Shown here: piece after piece, positions 42,828 to 53,387 of the stretch
Position numbering within the stretch: the stretch's first letter is position 1
Layout: the number at the start of each line of letters is the position of its first letter
Assembly: GCA_021234155.1 (NCBI GenBank)
Contig: JAJEKV010000014.1
Span: forward strand, 9,379,563-9,443,562
Origin: Isoetes taiwanensis
Taxonomy: Eukaryota > Streptophyta > Lycopodiopsida > Isoetales > Isoetaceae
Length of the DNA stretch: 64,000 nt
Reading direction: 5' to 3'
Program-made: the position numbers and the translations under genes
The notes under the pieces: model-generated
Seen by the model: only the letters and a program-made list of their open reading frames with translations
What the model was told of the DNA's origin: nothing
The model's database searches: none

Positions 42828-43238
42828 AAGATGGGTAACCAGTATGTAAAACTGGCACCTAGGTATTATGGTCCATTCCAAATTGACGACAAAGTTGGTG
42901 AGAATGCTTATCGTTTATATTTATATGGGAAATGGACTAACTTGCACCCAGGCTTTAATGTGGGAATACTGAAGCCCTATAAGGGAAGTGAAATCTCTCC
43001 TGAGATTTTGCAGAGAATGGAGCAATCAGAACCTCCCAATATCAAGGGTGACGAAGAAGTGCTGGAACCGGAGAAAATATTGACACACCAAGATAAGGAG
43101 ACTAGGAGTTCCTCTTATCGAAGGTATCTCGTGAAATTTAAATTTCATCCGTCCACCGATGCGGTATGGTATTATAAGACTCAATTAAAAGAATACTATT
43201 CCTTGGTGGAAGAATATGAAAGAACTTTGCAAGAGTAA
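42828..43238 (+). pseudogene. Element G integrase C-terminus with chromodomain
   Basis: It continues the integrase frame after the single TGA (KMGNQYVKLAPRYYGPFQI, then GFNVGILKPYKG). A chromodomain follows: EVLEPEKILTHQDKETRSSS, RRYLVKFKFHPSTDAVWYY and TQLKEYYSLVEEYERTL. Chromodomains guide integration to modified histones in chromoviruses. Trp/Tyr positions of the aromatic cage appear as VKF and VWYY. Confidence 0.88.
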
Positions 43239-43570
43239 TAGGCAAAGTTTACAGACCTTCAAACTTTATATTTGGAATTCCATATTATTATAATTGCAAT
43301 TGCTTTATTTAAATATCTAAGTATTGCTACGCATAGTATTACTAAACTCTTTACTAACGATTGTAAAGATGTTAAGACCTCTAACTGACTTGAGGTCATC
43401 CCTAACGGAGAAGGGGACGAAAGCCCTCTAACGGAATTGAGGCCATTTCTAACTGAACTGAAATGAGAAAAACTATAACCTCTAAAGGAACTGAGGCTAT
43501 AGAGTTAAATATCCTTAAAAGAAATGGGATAGACAATTTTTCCTCAAGGTTAACACGGACGTTTAACCTC
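43239..43570 (+). other. Element G, 3' untranslated stretch
   Basis: AT-rich and noncoding. A phrase of the type CCTCTAACKGAAYTGAGG is repeated several times (43378-43495) in diverged form. Confidence 0.5.
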
Positions 43571-43584
43571 GGGAAGGGAAGGAT
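43571..43584 (+). other. Polypurine tract of element G
   Basis: GGGAAGGGAAGGAT lies directly before the 3' LTR. Confidence 0.8.
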
Positions 43585-44204
43585 TGTTACGGCTCAATGC
43601 CGGCTTGGGGGAGTGGCTCAGGCAAAAACGCAGCTGGAGTTAGAGTCTCAAGGGCTAGTAAATAATTCATAAAGGGTAGTTTATTTATTTTGCATCACAT
43701 TAGATATTAGACATTAGATGGGTAGTTTAAAAACTATAAAACCAATGGATCAAATAAAAGTTAAATGTTGGGCGGCTGATATCGGGTCGCGGACCCAACA
43801 GCCGAAAATAGCCCGCTCATATCAGAGCTTCCGGGAACTGAAAGAAAAAGGTCGATTAGGTCCAGCCAAAGATTGAAATCTGGATATTTGTGGCCAGATC
43901 ATAGCTAATTTGGATCTCTGACCTTTTAGATAGATATTTAGGGACAAAAAAGGTGAATTCAGAAATAGGATCTTTCTGCCTATAAATGCAACTGCTATCT
44001 TCTGTTCTAAGCACAGAAATCCCGGTTGAGCGCTCTAAGAGCCCTTCGACCTTGTTATGATCTGTGTTGGATTAAGAAGCAGGATAACAATTTCTTGCTA
44101 TCAAGCTTGAGCCCGGTTGGGCGGTTAATTTCTTCTAAAGATTGAAGTGAAGCTTTTCTTTTGATTTTAGTTGTTGAATTTGTTAAGATTACTTCGTTGT
44201 TTCA
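43585..44204 (+). repeat. Element G, 3' LTR
   Basis: Same ends as 37951-38598, followed by GTTAT. Confidence 0.92.
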
Positions 44205-44828
44205 GTTATATATGAGTTATGGAACTTTTTCTTATATATATCATACATAGCTTCCATATTTATGGCTGATTGTAATAATTGTGGTGTACATACGTAGCAA
44301 GCTTCATAGTAAGTCCTCTGACCAATGTACTTCAAATGAGACAACTACATACAAGACTATGAGCGAGTGGATAGAGTTCTGTGAAAGAGAAGTGAAGAAA
44401 ATAAATTCAAGGCTAGGTTCAACCAATGATAGTGAAATGGTGTTCATGATATAGTCGATTAAAATTACTAAGTTAAAAGTCAATGGAATGAAAATAAGGC
44501 ATGTAATAGTTGTAAGATAGGCATGTAAGATATTTTGGACCTCTAAGGAAATTATCTGAGGTCGAATGCAACAGTGACAGATATGTGGACTAATTTAGAA
44601 CTGAGAAATAGAGATGTAGCAAGGGCCGGGGTTCAAAACACAGTGGATTGCGGTAGCGAGGGGGATCGGCCAGGCCAGGTTCGTTTCATTCCGGAATGGT
44701 TTAAAGTGCAAAGTGGTTGCTTGGTTTCTTCAGTCGTATGCTACAGATAAATTATGAATAGTGTAACCATTGGCTTTAAGTTATAATATTTGGTGTCTGA
44801 CGTGTTTACACAATTGAGATATAGCACA
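44205..44828 (+). repeat. Probable 3' part of the 5' LTR of element H
   Basis: It ends ...GATATAGCACA directly before the PBS. The LTR start is not identified, because no second LTR survives and G interrupts the upstream sequence. Confidence 0.5.
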
Positions 44829-44829
44829 G

Positions 44830-44841
44830 TGGTATCAGAGC
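44830..44841 (+). other. Primer-binding site of element H
   Basis: TGGTATCAGAGC, one base after the LTR end; initiator tRNA-Met. Confidence 0.9.
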
Positions 44842-44849
44842 CAGACAAT

Positions 44850-45995
44850 ATGGCATCTAGAATGGGAGCCAGCTTGCTGAATAACATAGAGGTGTTTACA
44901 GGAGGACCTGGGTTTCAAGTTTGGAAGGAGAAAATTAAACATTTGCTAGAAACTGAGAATTTGTGGTATTTAGTATCTGATGGTTCAAGCACAGTTGATA
45001 CGATTGCTACCACTGCAAGCTCCAGTTCTGAAGGGAATACTTCAACTGCCGTTATGGCTGCAGCAGTGATAGTTCCTCAAATTGATAAGGCTACGAAAAT
45101 TCAACAAGCTAAGGGAATCATCACAGCTAAGGTTGGTTCCTCAATTTTGTTGAGATTAAGAAATAAAAGTCCCAAGGAGATGTGGAGTTATATGCTAACT
45201 CACTTTGAATCAAAAACTTCCTCTCAAATTGATGTACTAGAGAAGGAGTTAAGGCAGCTAAAGGTTCAGGATAAAGAAAAGATACCTGAATTCTTTCAGA
45301 AATTCGATAATATAATAGCGGATTTAGAAGCGGATAGAAATACTATAACAGAACAATATCAAGTCTTGGCTATTGCCAGAGCAATGGAAGAACATGACAT
45401 GCTAGGAACTTTGATCAGGAATACAACAAAAACTAGAGATGAAGCAGAGGAGAAAATAAGAACGGAGTTTGAGCAGAAGGACTTAACTGTGAAAGAGGAG
45501 CCTGCAAATTCTGAAATTCTGTATGCTAGTAAGTATAAGACAAAAGGAGAAAGTGCTTCCAGGGGACGTGGAAGAGATGAGTCTGCTGAAATAGGCCCAT
45601 GCTTTAATTGCAACATGTACGGACACTTGAAGGTCAACTGTCCAAGACTGAAACAGATTGAGCGTTACAACTGTGGTGGAAAAGGGCACTATACCACTAG
45701 ATGCTCAAGTCCTAAGCAAGGAGTGCGAGGAAGAACTGCGGGCCAGCGTGGCTTACGTGCAGCAAGAGGACGAGGAGGTGGAGGAAGAAAACCAGCTGTG
45801 AATCTGGCTGAACAAGCTAAAGAACAAGTTGAAGAGATTGATGATCAAGTCGAGGTAAGTTTGTGTAATAGCTTATTTATTGGGAATGATCGTAGTAAAG
45901 ATAAACAAATTAATGATGAATTCTTTATTCTAGATAGTGGAGCTGAGAGATGTGTGACATCTTCAGCTAAAGTGCTTAAAAGCTCCATGGAGTGA
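44850..45995 (+). pseudogene. gag: Element H gag and protease start
   Basis: ATG at 44850 (MASRMGASLLNNIEVFTGGP). The copia gag core contains WKEKIKHLLETENLWYLVSD, PKEMWSYMLTHFESKTSSQI and LEKELRQLKVQDKEKIPEFF. The first knuckle CFNCNMYGHLKVNC is intact. The second, YNCGGKGHYTTRC, has Arg (CGT) where the first Cys (TGT) is expected two residues before its visible Cys. The protease site is FILDSGAERCVTSS (DSG). A TGA at 45993-45995 interrupts the polyprotein. Confidence 0.88.
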
Positions 45996-47665
45996 ACTGG
46001 TCATATACAGCTTGGAGATGGAGCTCTGAAGAAAATACATAAGACTGGAATTCTAGAGTTATTTGATCTTAGTGGAAAAAAAGTAGATCTGAAACATATT
46101 TTATGTGTTTCTAGTCATGTTAGGAATCTTATATCAATAGCGCAGCTTGTAGATTTTGGGTATAAGGTTATATTTGATAAACTGGATTGTAAAGTGTTGT
46201 TGAATAATGAAGTTAAGTTCATTGGGAAACGTGTTGGAAATCTGTTTGGGATAAATGTGAATGATATTCCTTCCATGAATGTAGTTAATTGTCCATCTAT
46301 AAGGGTTTGGCACGAAAGGTTGTGTCGTACGAATTTTAAAAGTGTTAATTCGATGATTAAAAATGGGTGGATAAATGCTGCTGTTGAGATCAGAGTCATG
46401 CATTGGTTGTATGTTAGGGAAACATACGAGACTCCCATTTTCGAGATCTCACAAAAGAGCAGCTGAAAATTAGAGCTAGTACATACTGATATCTGTGGAC
46501 CTATCAATGTTACTAGTCTAAGTGGAAAAAGGTGCTTTGTCACTTTTATTGATGATTTTAGCAGAAGGACAAAGATATATTTCTTGAGGATCAAAGATCA
46601 GGCTTTTGAGGCTTTGAAATGCTTTGTTGCAGAAGTTGAAAATGAAACAGGAAAAAGAATAAAGTGCATTCGGTCAGACAGAGGAGATGAATACCTTTTG
46701 GAAGGTTCAAATCATTTTGTACACAAAGAGAAATAAAGAGGCAACTTACTGTGAGTCACACGCCTCAGCAAAACGGCGTGGCAGAAAGAAAAAATAGAAC
46801 GATTTTGAATGCAGTAAGGGCAATGCTGAAGCATATAAGTTTGCCAAATTATCTTTGGGAGGAAGCTGCAAGAATCACAATATATGTTCAAAACAAATTA
46901 CTTTATGTTAGCATTGGTGGTCAAGCTCCAGTCATGCTTTGGTATGGTAAGTCTCCAACGTTTGATAATCTAAGAGTATTTGGATGTCTAGCTTTTGCAT
47001 ATATTCCAGATGATCTTAGAAAAAAACTTGATAACGAGGCTTGGATTACATACTTAGTTGGCTATGATTCTAATTCAAAAGCTTACAGACTGTATGATCC
47101 GCAAAGAAGGACAAGAATCGTAAACCGAGATGTTATATTTGATGAAGAGTTGTTGTATAGAGTTAAAACCAATATAATACCTGTAGAAAAAGGAGCAGAC
47201 AAAGGTATTAAAGAGATAATGCCTGAAGATGTTACAGGTCATGAAGACAGCCATAATGACAAAGAAAATGCTAAAATAATGCATGATGTCTTAGATGATG
47301 ACGATGTGCAGCAGGAGGAGGAGCGTCATGGTACTGATACAGAGAACATAGAACCACCATTGCAAAGGGATGATGTACAACAGAAAGACCATCATGCGGC
47401 CGATCCACATAATAAATCAGAAAAGCGCAATCAGGCCCAAATACTGCAACAGGAAACAGAACAATTATTGGAGAAAGAAGGTGCTGCGCTTGGCAGAACT
47501 GTTCATGGCAGAAGCTTAAGACTACGAGATACAATTTTTGATTCCCAAACTGATGATGAAGTACTAATGGCTATGGAAGTCAACGTGCCCAATTCCTTCC
47601 ATGAGGCTATGAATTCAAAGGATTCAACAAAATGGATAAGCACCATGGAAGATGAGTTCTTTTGA
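45996..47665 (+). pseudogene. int: Element H protease end and integrase
   Basis: After the stop the same polyprotein continues: LDLSG..KHILCVSS-type protease end, then the pre-integrase motif SIRVWHERLCRTNFKSVNSM. The core has LELVHTDICGPINVTSLSG (Asp), IRSDRGDEYL (Asp) and SHTPQQNGVAERKNRTILNA (Glu). The open stretch 46751-47665 covers the core end, the copia C-terminal region (VFGCLAFAYIPDDLRKKLDN) and a long acidic linker. Several stops lie between 46466 and 46750. Confidence 0.85.
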
Positions 47666-48243
47666 ACGAACAGGGACGTTTGATATCGTCAATATACCAA
47701 ACAATAGAATTATTGTTGGTAACAAATGGATATACAAAATCAAATTGGCAGTTGATGGCGTTAGGCAAGACTCGTAGCACAAGGCTTTTCTCAAGGGATT
47801 AGATTTTGGAGAAATCTTCTCGCCGATTGTTAAAATGGCTCGTATTTCAATGATGTTGGCACTAGCAAATGCAAAAAACTTGGAAACTCATCACATGGAT
47901 GTGAGTACCCTTTTTTTAATGCAAAATTAGATGAAGAGATCTTTATGAAGCAAGCTCCACGATTTGAGCAGGGTGAAAATAAAGTTTGAAAATTGAATCG
48001 AGCAGTCTATGGTTTGAGACAATCTCCGAGACAATGGTACATCTGCATAGATTCATATTTAAGAAAACAGGGACTTGTAAAACTCAAGAATGATGGCAAT
48101 TTGTACATATTAAAGCATAAAGATCACTATTGTATAATTGTTTTGTACGTAGAAGATTGTATTATGTTTGCCACTAATCTGGATATGTTAAATCAGTGCA
48201 AACATGTTTTAAAGGAAAGATTTAAGATGACCGACCTTGGTCA
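47666..48243 (+). pseudogene. Element H reverse transcriptase, truncated
   Basis: Shifted frames give NKWIYKIKLAVDGV and a damaged palm. From 47993 the frame is NRAVYGLRQSPRQWYICIDS and IIVLYVEDCIMFATNLDML, where the catalytic YVDD reads YVED (second Asp replaced by Glu). It stops at FKMTDLGQ; copia RTs continue about 20 more residues before the RNase H. Confidence 0.85.
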
Positions 48244-48278
48244 AGCCCTCATAGATCTACCTTTCATCTCTCCTGTCA

Positions 48279-49148
48279 TGGTTCTACAAAACACGGCAAA
48301 AATATGGCAAAGTATGGCAAACACTTTATGGGCAAGGAACAATATCATGAGACATGGGCATAGTTATGAATTATTGAACAATAAAGGACCATTGACCTTA
48401 TTGGGGGTTAAGGTTGATGGGGTCGTGGAGAAAAAGGGCAATCTATTAATATGCCAAAAGGGGATTTGCTAAAAGATGGTCCTACGCTTACTTTAAAGAC
48501 AATATCTTGTCTTTAATAGAAAAAGGGCCTACGCATGCTTTATATGGGACAAAGGTTGGATATTATTAAAGAGATGAGCCTTTATCATGGAAAAGGCAAA
48601 ACGTGAGCAACATATAAAGGGGAGCGACCTGTAACAGGAGAACAGGTTTACGGAACACAAGGGCCATGAATAGTGATTCTTGGTCCGTGAACAGGAATGC
48701 ATGGGCGAATACCAACGTCCAACCAAATCCGATCAAATAAATTGCTAGGCTTTTTGTGGCAAGCCGGAATGCGCCTGGCGAGAAATGGGTTCTTTGGGAA
48801 TTGAAGGGGAATTTAGGATCCGAGTTCTTCCGATAGATGGAACTTCATAATTGGCCGCAAATACCAGACTGCCATGCTTCCATGTAAGATCAGAGTAGGC
48901 CAGAGGAAGATGATCCTTCTTATCTGATAAGCGGGTTATCAGTTTGCTCTAGAGCTACGTGGAGTAGCTAGAGATTGTTTGCCATACCAGTTGCCATTGC
49001 AGTGCCATAACCTGTGGACCCGGTTGGGTGGTTAAGCGTGCTTAGCAACGTATTTGTCTGTGACATATGTGATGTAACCGGATCATGATATACAATAAAG
49101 ATATTGTTGAGTAGTTTCTGTTTTCCCATAAACTATTGAATCGTATCA
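48279..49148 (+). repeat. Element I, LTR1
   Basis: Ends TTGAATCGTATCA before a PBS. The first 30 bases differ from the other copies (TGGTTCTACAAAACACGGC), so the exact start is uncertain. Confidence 0.75.
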
Positions 49149-49150
49149 AG

Positions 49151-49162
49151 TGGTATCAGAGC
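49151..49162 (+). other. Element I, first PBS
   Basis: TGGTATCAGAGC, initiator tRNA-Met; an identical copy lies at 51199-51210. Confidence 0.9.
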
Positions 49163-50267
49163 GGAAGTTGCGATTCTTTTGGAATCTATGGGCTATGGGA
49201 ACATCAAGGCTGCAAAAACACCAAGAATCTTGCAAGCCTGTGCTGCAAGTGTAGATGGGTTTAACTGTGTCAAAGAAGTGTTGGGGGCGAAGTACATAGC
49301 TAAACAGGCGAATCTTGGAGCATGGCACCCAAGGTGGAAATTCTAGAGCCCCAAGATTTTGTGTAATTCTGGGACAAGGATTTTGTGCCTGATGAATAAG
49401 CCTATTATTCTGATACATTGGAATTGGTGATTACTGCTATAAATGAGGCTGGAGCATCAGTAGCAGTAGAAGAGAAAAGTTCGGTGCTTTCGTGGAGAAT
49501 GCTCGAAGCGTATAGGGACTGACTTGTTGGGAACGAGTTTGGGTTATTGGGGAAATTCCTACGATCATTTGGGGAATTATAGAATCTTGTTTGGGATTGC
49601 GAGTCGAACGGGGAGATTTGAGAGATTGATGTTTTAGGGGGTCATTCATATAAATATTTGACTTGGGAAGTCATTTATATTAACACTTGACCTTATTTGC
49701 AAATCTTTGCTTATTGTTAAGCATTGGGAAGGAACTTTACCACAAAGCCGCCAACAAAAGTATGGACGCTAAGATTTGGATCTTGGAATCTCAAATTGCT
49801 TCCTATGGGGATGGACTTATGGGTAAAAGTTAAGTAAGTTGATTTGATTTGGTTTGTAATGCATTGGATGTAATTTTTGTGAGAGGGTAATTGTGGTTAT
49901 TGCACAATGGGCCTAACAAAATTACATTAGTACCCCGTGGAGGTACAAAAATTAGGTAGTACCGGTGGAGGTACGAAAAATACTAACGTATCGTGGAGAT
50001 ACAATAGTTTAGTATCGTGGAGATACTATAAAATATTATCATGGAGATACAAAACGATAGTGATGTGCCATGGAGGTACAAGGATATATCGCTTTGTGGA
50101 AGCACGCGCGCATATCCCGTAACTATTTCTTAATTTGCGTAACCTTCGATGTATGGGGCAATCGCCTTGAGAAGGGATGGGTCCCTCGAGGAGCATCTTT
50201 GGAAGATCGCGAATTCATCTTCTTTAAGAAGGGATGGATTGATACGGTGATCATGAGACTTTGAAGG
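49163..50267 (+). other. Element I, first interior: no gag/pol, hairpin minisatellite
   Basis: A short open frame after the PBS (49166-49348; ESMGYGNIKAAKTPRILQAC, VKEVLGAKYIAKQANLGAWH) is repeated in the second interior but matches no family I know. Otherwise noncoding until the minisatellite at 49930-50100. It ends in a purine-rich stretch before LTR2. Confidence 0.6.
49930..50100. repeat. Covarying palindromic minisatellite, copy 1
   Basis: Units of about 15 bp every 24-30 bp: GTACCGGTGGAGGTAC, GTATCGTGGAGATAC (twice), TTATCATGGAGATAC, GTGCCATGGAGGTAC. Each is a 5-bp stem around a GTGGA-like loop. When the left arm has T the right arm has A, and when C, G. Confidence 0.75.
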
Positions 50268-51196
50268 TGGTCCACGACGCCGGGTTATATGGGGCAATAT
50301 ACAAAAAATATGGCAAAGTATGGCAAACACTTTATGGGCAAGGAACAATATCATGAGACATGGGCATAGTTATGAATTATTGAACAATAAAGGACCATTG
50401 ACTTTATTGGGGGTTAAGGTTGATGGGGTCGTGGAGAAAAAGGGCAATCTATTAATATGCCAAAAGGGGATTTGCTAAAAGATGGTCCTACGCTTACTTT
50501 AAAGACAATATCTTGTCTTTAATAGAAAAAGGGCCTACGCATGCTTTATATGGGACAAAGGTTGGATATTATTAAAGAGATGAGCCTTTATCATGGAAAA
50601 GGCAAAACGTGAGCAACATATAAAGGGGAGCGACCTGTAACAGGAGAACAGGTTTACGGAACACAAGGGCCATGAATAGTGATTCTTGGTCCGTGAACAG
50701 GAATGCATGGGCGAATACCAACGTCCAACCAATCGGATCTGTCCAACTGACCGGCTGTCAAGCGGAAACCAAATCCGATCAAATAAATTGTAGGCTTTTG
50801 TGGCAAGCCGAGATCTGCCCTGCTGAGAAATGGGTTGCTGGAATTGAAGGGGAATTTAGGATCCGAGAGTTCTTCTGATAGATGGAACTGAAGCGGATTG
50901 GGCGCAAAATACCGCAACGCCATGCTTTAATGTAAGATCGAGTAGGCCGAGGAAGATGATCCTTATTATCGATAAGCGGGTTATCGGTTTTGCTCTAGAG
51001 CTACGTGGGAGTAGCTGAGATTGTTTGCCATACCAGTTGCCATTGCAGTGCCATAACCCTGTGGACCCTTGGGTGGTTAAAATCGTGCTTAGCAACGTGA
51101 TTTGTCTGTGACATATGTGATGTAACCGGATCATGATATACAATAAAGATATTGTTGAGTAGTTTCTGTTTTCCCATAAACTATTGAATCGTATCA
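50268..51196 (+). repeat. Element I, LTR2
   Basis: Starts TGGTCCACGACGCC, ends CGTATCA; 929 bp; PBS follows. Confidence 0.85.
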
Positions 51197-52296
51197 AGTG
51201 GTATCAGAGCGGAAGTTGCGATTCTTTTGGAATCTATGGGCTATGGGAACATCAAGGCTGCAAAAACACCAAGAATCTTGCAAGCCTGTGCTGCAAGTGT
51301 AGATGGGTTTAACTGTGTCAAAGAAGTGTTGGGGGCGAAGTACATAGCTAAACAGGCGAATCTTGGAGCATGGCACCCAAGGTGGAAATTCTAGAGCCCC
51401 AAGATTTTGTGTAATTCTGGGACAAGGATTTTGTGCCTGATGAATAAGCCTATTATTCCGACATTGAATTGGTGATTACTATAAAATGAGGCTGGAGCAT
51501 CGATAGCAAAGAGAAAGAGAAAAGTTCTTGCTTTAAGTGGAGAATGCCTAAAGCGTATAGGGACTGACTTGTTGGGAACGAGTTTGGGTTATTGGGGAAA
51601 TTCCTACGATCATTTGGGGAATTATAGAATCTTGTTTGGGATTGCTGAGGTCGAACGCGGGAGATTTGAGAGATTGACTAGTCGTGGGGGTCATTCATAT
51701 AAATATTTGACTTGGGAAGTCATTTATATTAACACTTGACCTTATTTACGTTTTGCTTATTGTTAAGCATTGGGAAGGAACTTTATTGAAAGTCACCAAG
51801 AGTATGGACGCTTAAGATTTGGATCATGAATCTCAAATTGCTTCCTATGGGATGTATTTCTTATGGTAAAAGTTTTAAGTTGATTTGATTTGGTTTGTAA
51901 TGCATTGGATGTAATTTTTGCAGAGGGTAATTGTGGTTGAATTGCACAATAGGCCTAACAAAATTACATTAGTACCGTGGAGGTACAAAATTAGGTAAAG
52001 ACCGGAGATATGAAATAAAAATACTAACGTGATTTGTGGAGATACAATAGTTTAGTATCGTGGAGATACTATAAAATATTATCGCGGGATACAAACGAGA
52101 TAGTGATGTGCCGTGGAGGTACAAGGATATATCGACCGTGGAAGTACTTGATATCCGTAACTATTTCTTGAATTTGCGTAACCTTCAGATGTATGGGGGC
52201 AATCGCCTTGAGAAGGGATGGGTCCCTAGAGATCTTTGGAAGATCGCCGATCTTCTTTAAGAAGGGATGGATTGATACGGATCATAGCATTGGGAG
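51197..52296 (+). other. Element I, second interior
   Basis: Same order as the first: PBS (51199-51210), the short frame, noncoding sequence and a minisatellite at 51972-52147. It ends CATTGGGAG, a polypurine-like tract, before LTR3. Confidence 0.75.
51972..52147. repeat. Covarying palindromic minisatellite, copy 2
   Basis: Units GTACCGTGGAGGTAC, GTATCGTGGAGATAC, GTGCCGTGGAGGTAC and degenerate ones, in the same order as copy 1. Confidence 0.75.
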
Positions 52297-53233
52297 TGGT
52301 CCACGGAGTTATGATTGGCGTAACCAAAAATATGGCAAAGTATGGCAAAACACTTTATGGGCAAGAATAATATCATGAAACATGGGCATAGTTATGAATT
52401 ATTGAACAATAAAGGACCATTGACTTTATTGGGGGTTAAGGTTGATGGGGTCGTGGAGAAAAAAGGGCAATCTATTAATATGCCAAAAGGGATTTGCTAA
52501 AAGATGGTCCCTACGCTTACTTTAAAGACAATATCTTGTCTTTAATAGAAAAGGGCCTACGCATGCTTTATATGGGACAAAGGTTGGATATTATTAAAGA
52601 GATGAGCCTTTATCATGGAAAAGGCAAAACGTGAGCAACATATATAAAGGGGAGCGACCTGTAACAGGAGAACAGGTTTACGGAACACAAGGGCCATGAA
52701 TAGTGATTCTTGGTCCGCGTGAACAGGAAATGCATGGGCGAATACCAACGTCAACCAATCGGATCCGTCCAACCGAAGACAACCGCAAGCGGAAACCAAA
52801 TCCGATCAAATAAATTGTAGGCTTTTGTGGCAAGCCGAGATCCGCCTGCCGAGAAATGGGTTGCCGGAATTGAAGGGAATTTAGGATCCGAAGAGTTCTT
52901 CCGATAGATGGAACTCAAGCGGATTGGGCGCTGATCATACCAGGCATCGCCATGCTTCCATGTAAGATCGAGTAGGCCGAGGAAGATGATCCTTCTTATC
53001 CGATAAAGCGGGTTATCGGTTTGCTCTAGAGCTACGTGGAGTAGCTAGAGATTGTTTGCCATACCGTTGCCATTGCAAAGGCCGTAACCCTCAAGGACCC
53101 CATGGGTGGTTAATTTGCGTTGCTTTAACTTAGCGTATTTGTCCGTGACATATGTGATGAATTAGGATCATGATATACAATAAAGATATTGTTGAGTAGT
53201 TTCTGTTTTCCCATAAACTATTGAATCGTATCA
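52297..53233 (+). repeat. Element I, LTR3
   Basis: 937 bp; starts TGGTCCACGGAG, ends TTGAATCGTATCA. The PBS that should follow is deleted. Confidence 0.85.
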
Positions 53234-53387
53234 AGTGTAACTATTTCTTGAATTTGCAGAACCTTCAGATGTATGGGGCAATCGCCTTGAGAAGGGATGG
53301 GTCCCTCGGGAGCGTCTTTGGAAGATTGCGGACGATCTTCTTTAAGAAGGGATGGATTGATACTTGTGATCATAGCATCTGGGGGAG
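53234..53387 (+). other. Element I, third interior, reduced to its last 150 bp
   Basis: AGTGTAACTATTTCTTGAAT joins the base after the LTR directly to sequence found at about 50119 and 52156 in the other units. It ends CATCTGGGGGAG, the clearest polypurine tract of this family. Confidence 0.75.

Larger units (their letters stand above)
37951..44204 (+). mobile_element. Element G: chromovirus (Ty3/gypsy) with chromodomain, nearly complete
   Basis: Two LTRs (648 and 620 bp), tRNA-Met PBS, gag, protease, RT, RNase H, integrase, chromodomain and PPT in canonical order. Flanking pentamers GTTGT (37946-37950) and GTTAT (44205-44209) differ at one base. It is the youngest-looking element in the window, disabled by about two frameshifts and two stops. 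Confidence 0.93.
44205..48278 (+). mobile_element. Element H: Ty1/copia, 3' part lost
   Basis: LTR end, PBS, gag-protease, integrase and most of RT in copia order (integrase before RT). Cut off at 48244-48278 by the LTR array of I. RNase H and 3' LTR are absent. Confidence 0.88.

Noticed and set aside
48244-48472. Single protein joining copia RT to the following sequence (159-codon ORF)
   Set aside because: The second half is the LTR1 repeat of element I, which recurs at 50.3, 52.3 and 53.4 kb; the frame runs across by chance.
48529-48726. Identical small minus-strand ORFs at 48.5, 50.5 and 52.6 kb
   Set aside because: They repeat only because the LTR repeats. They lack any domain and cross the LTR promoter region.
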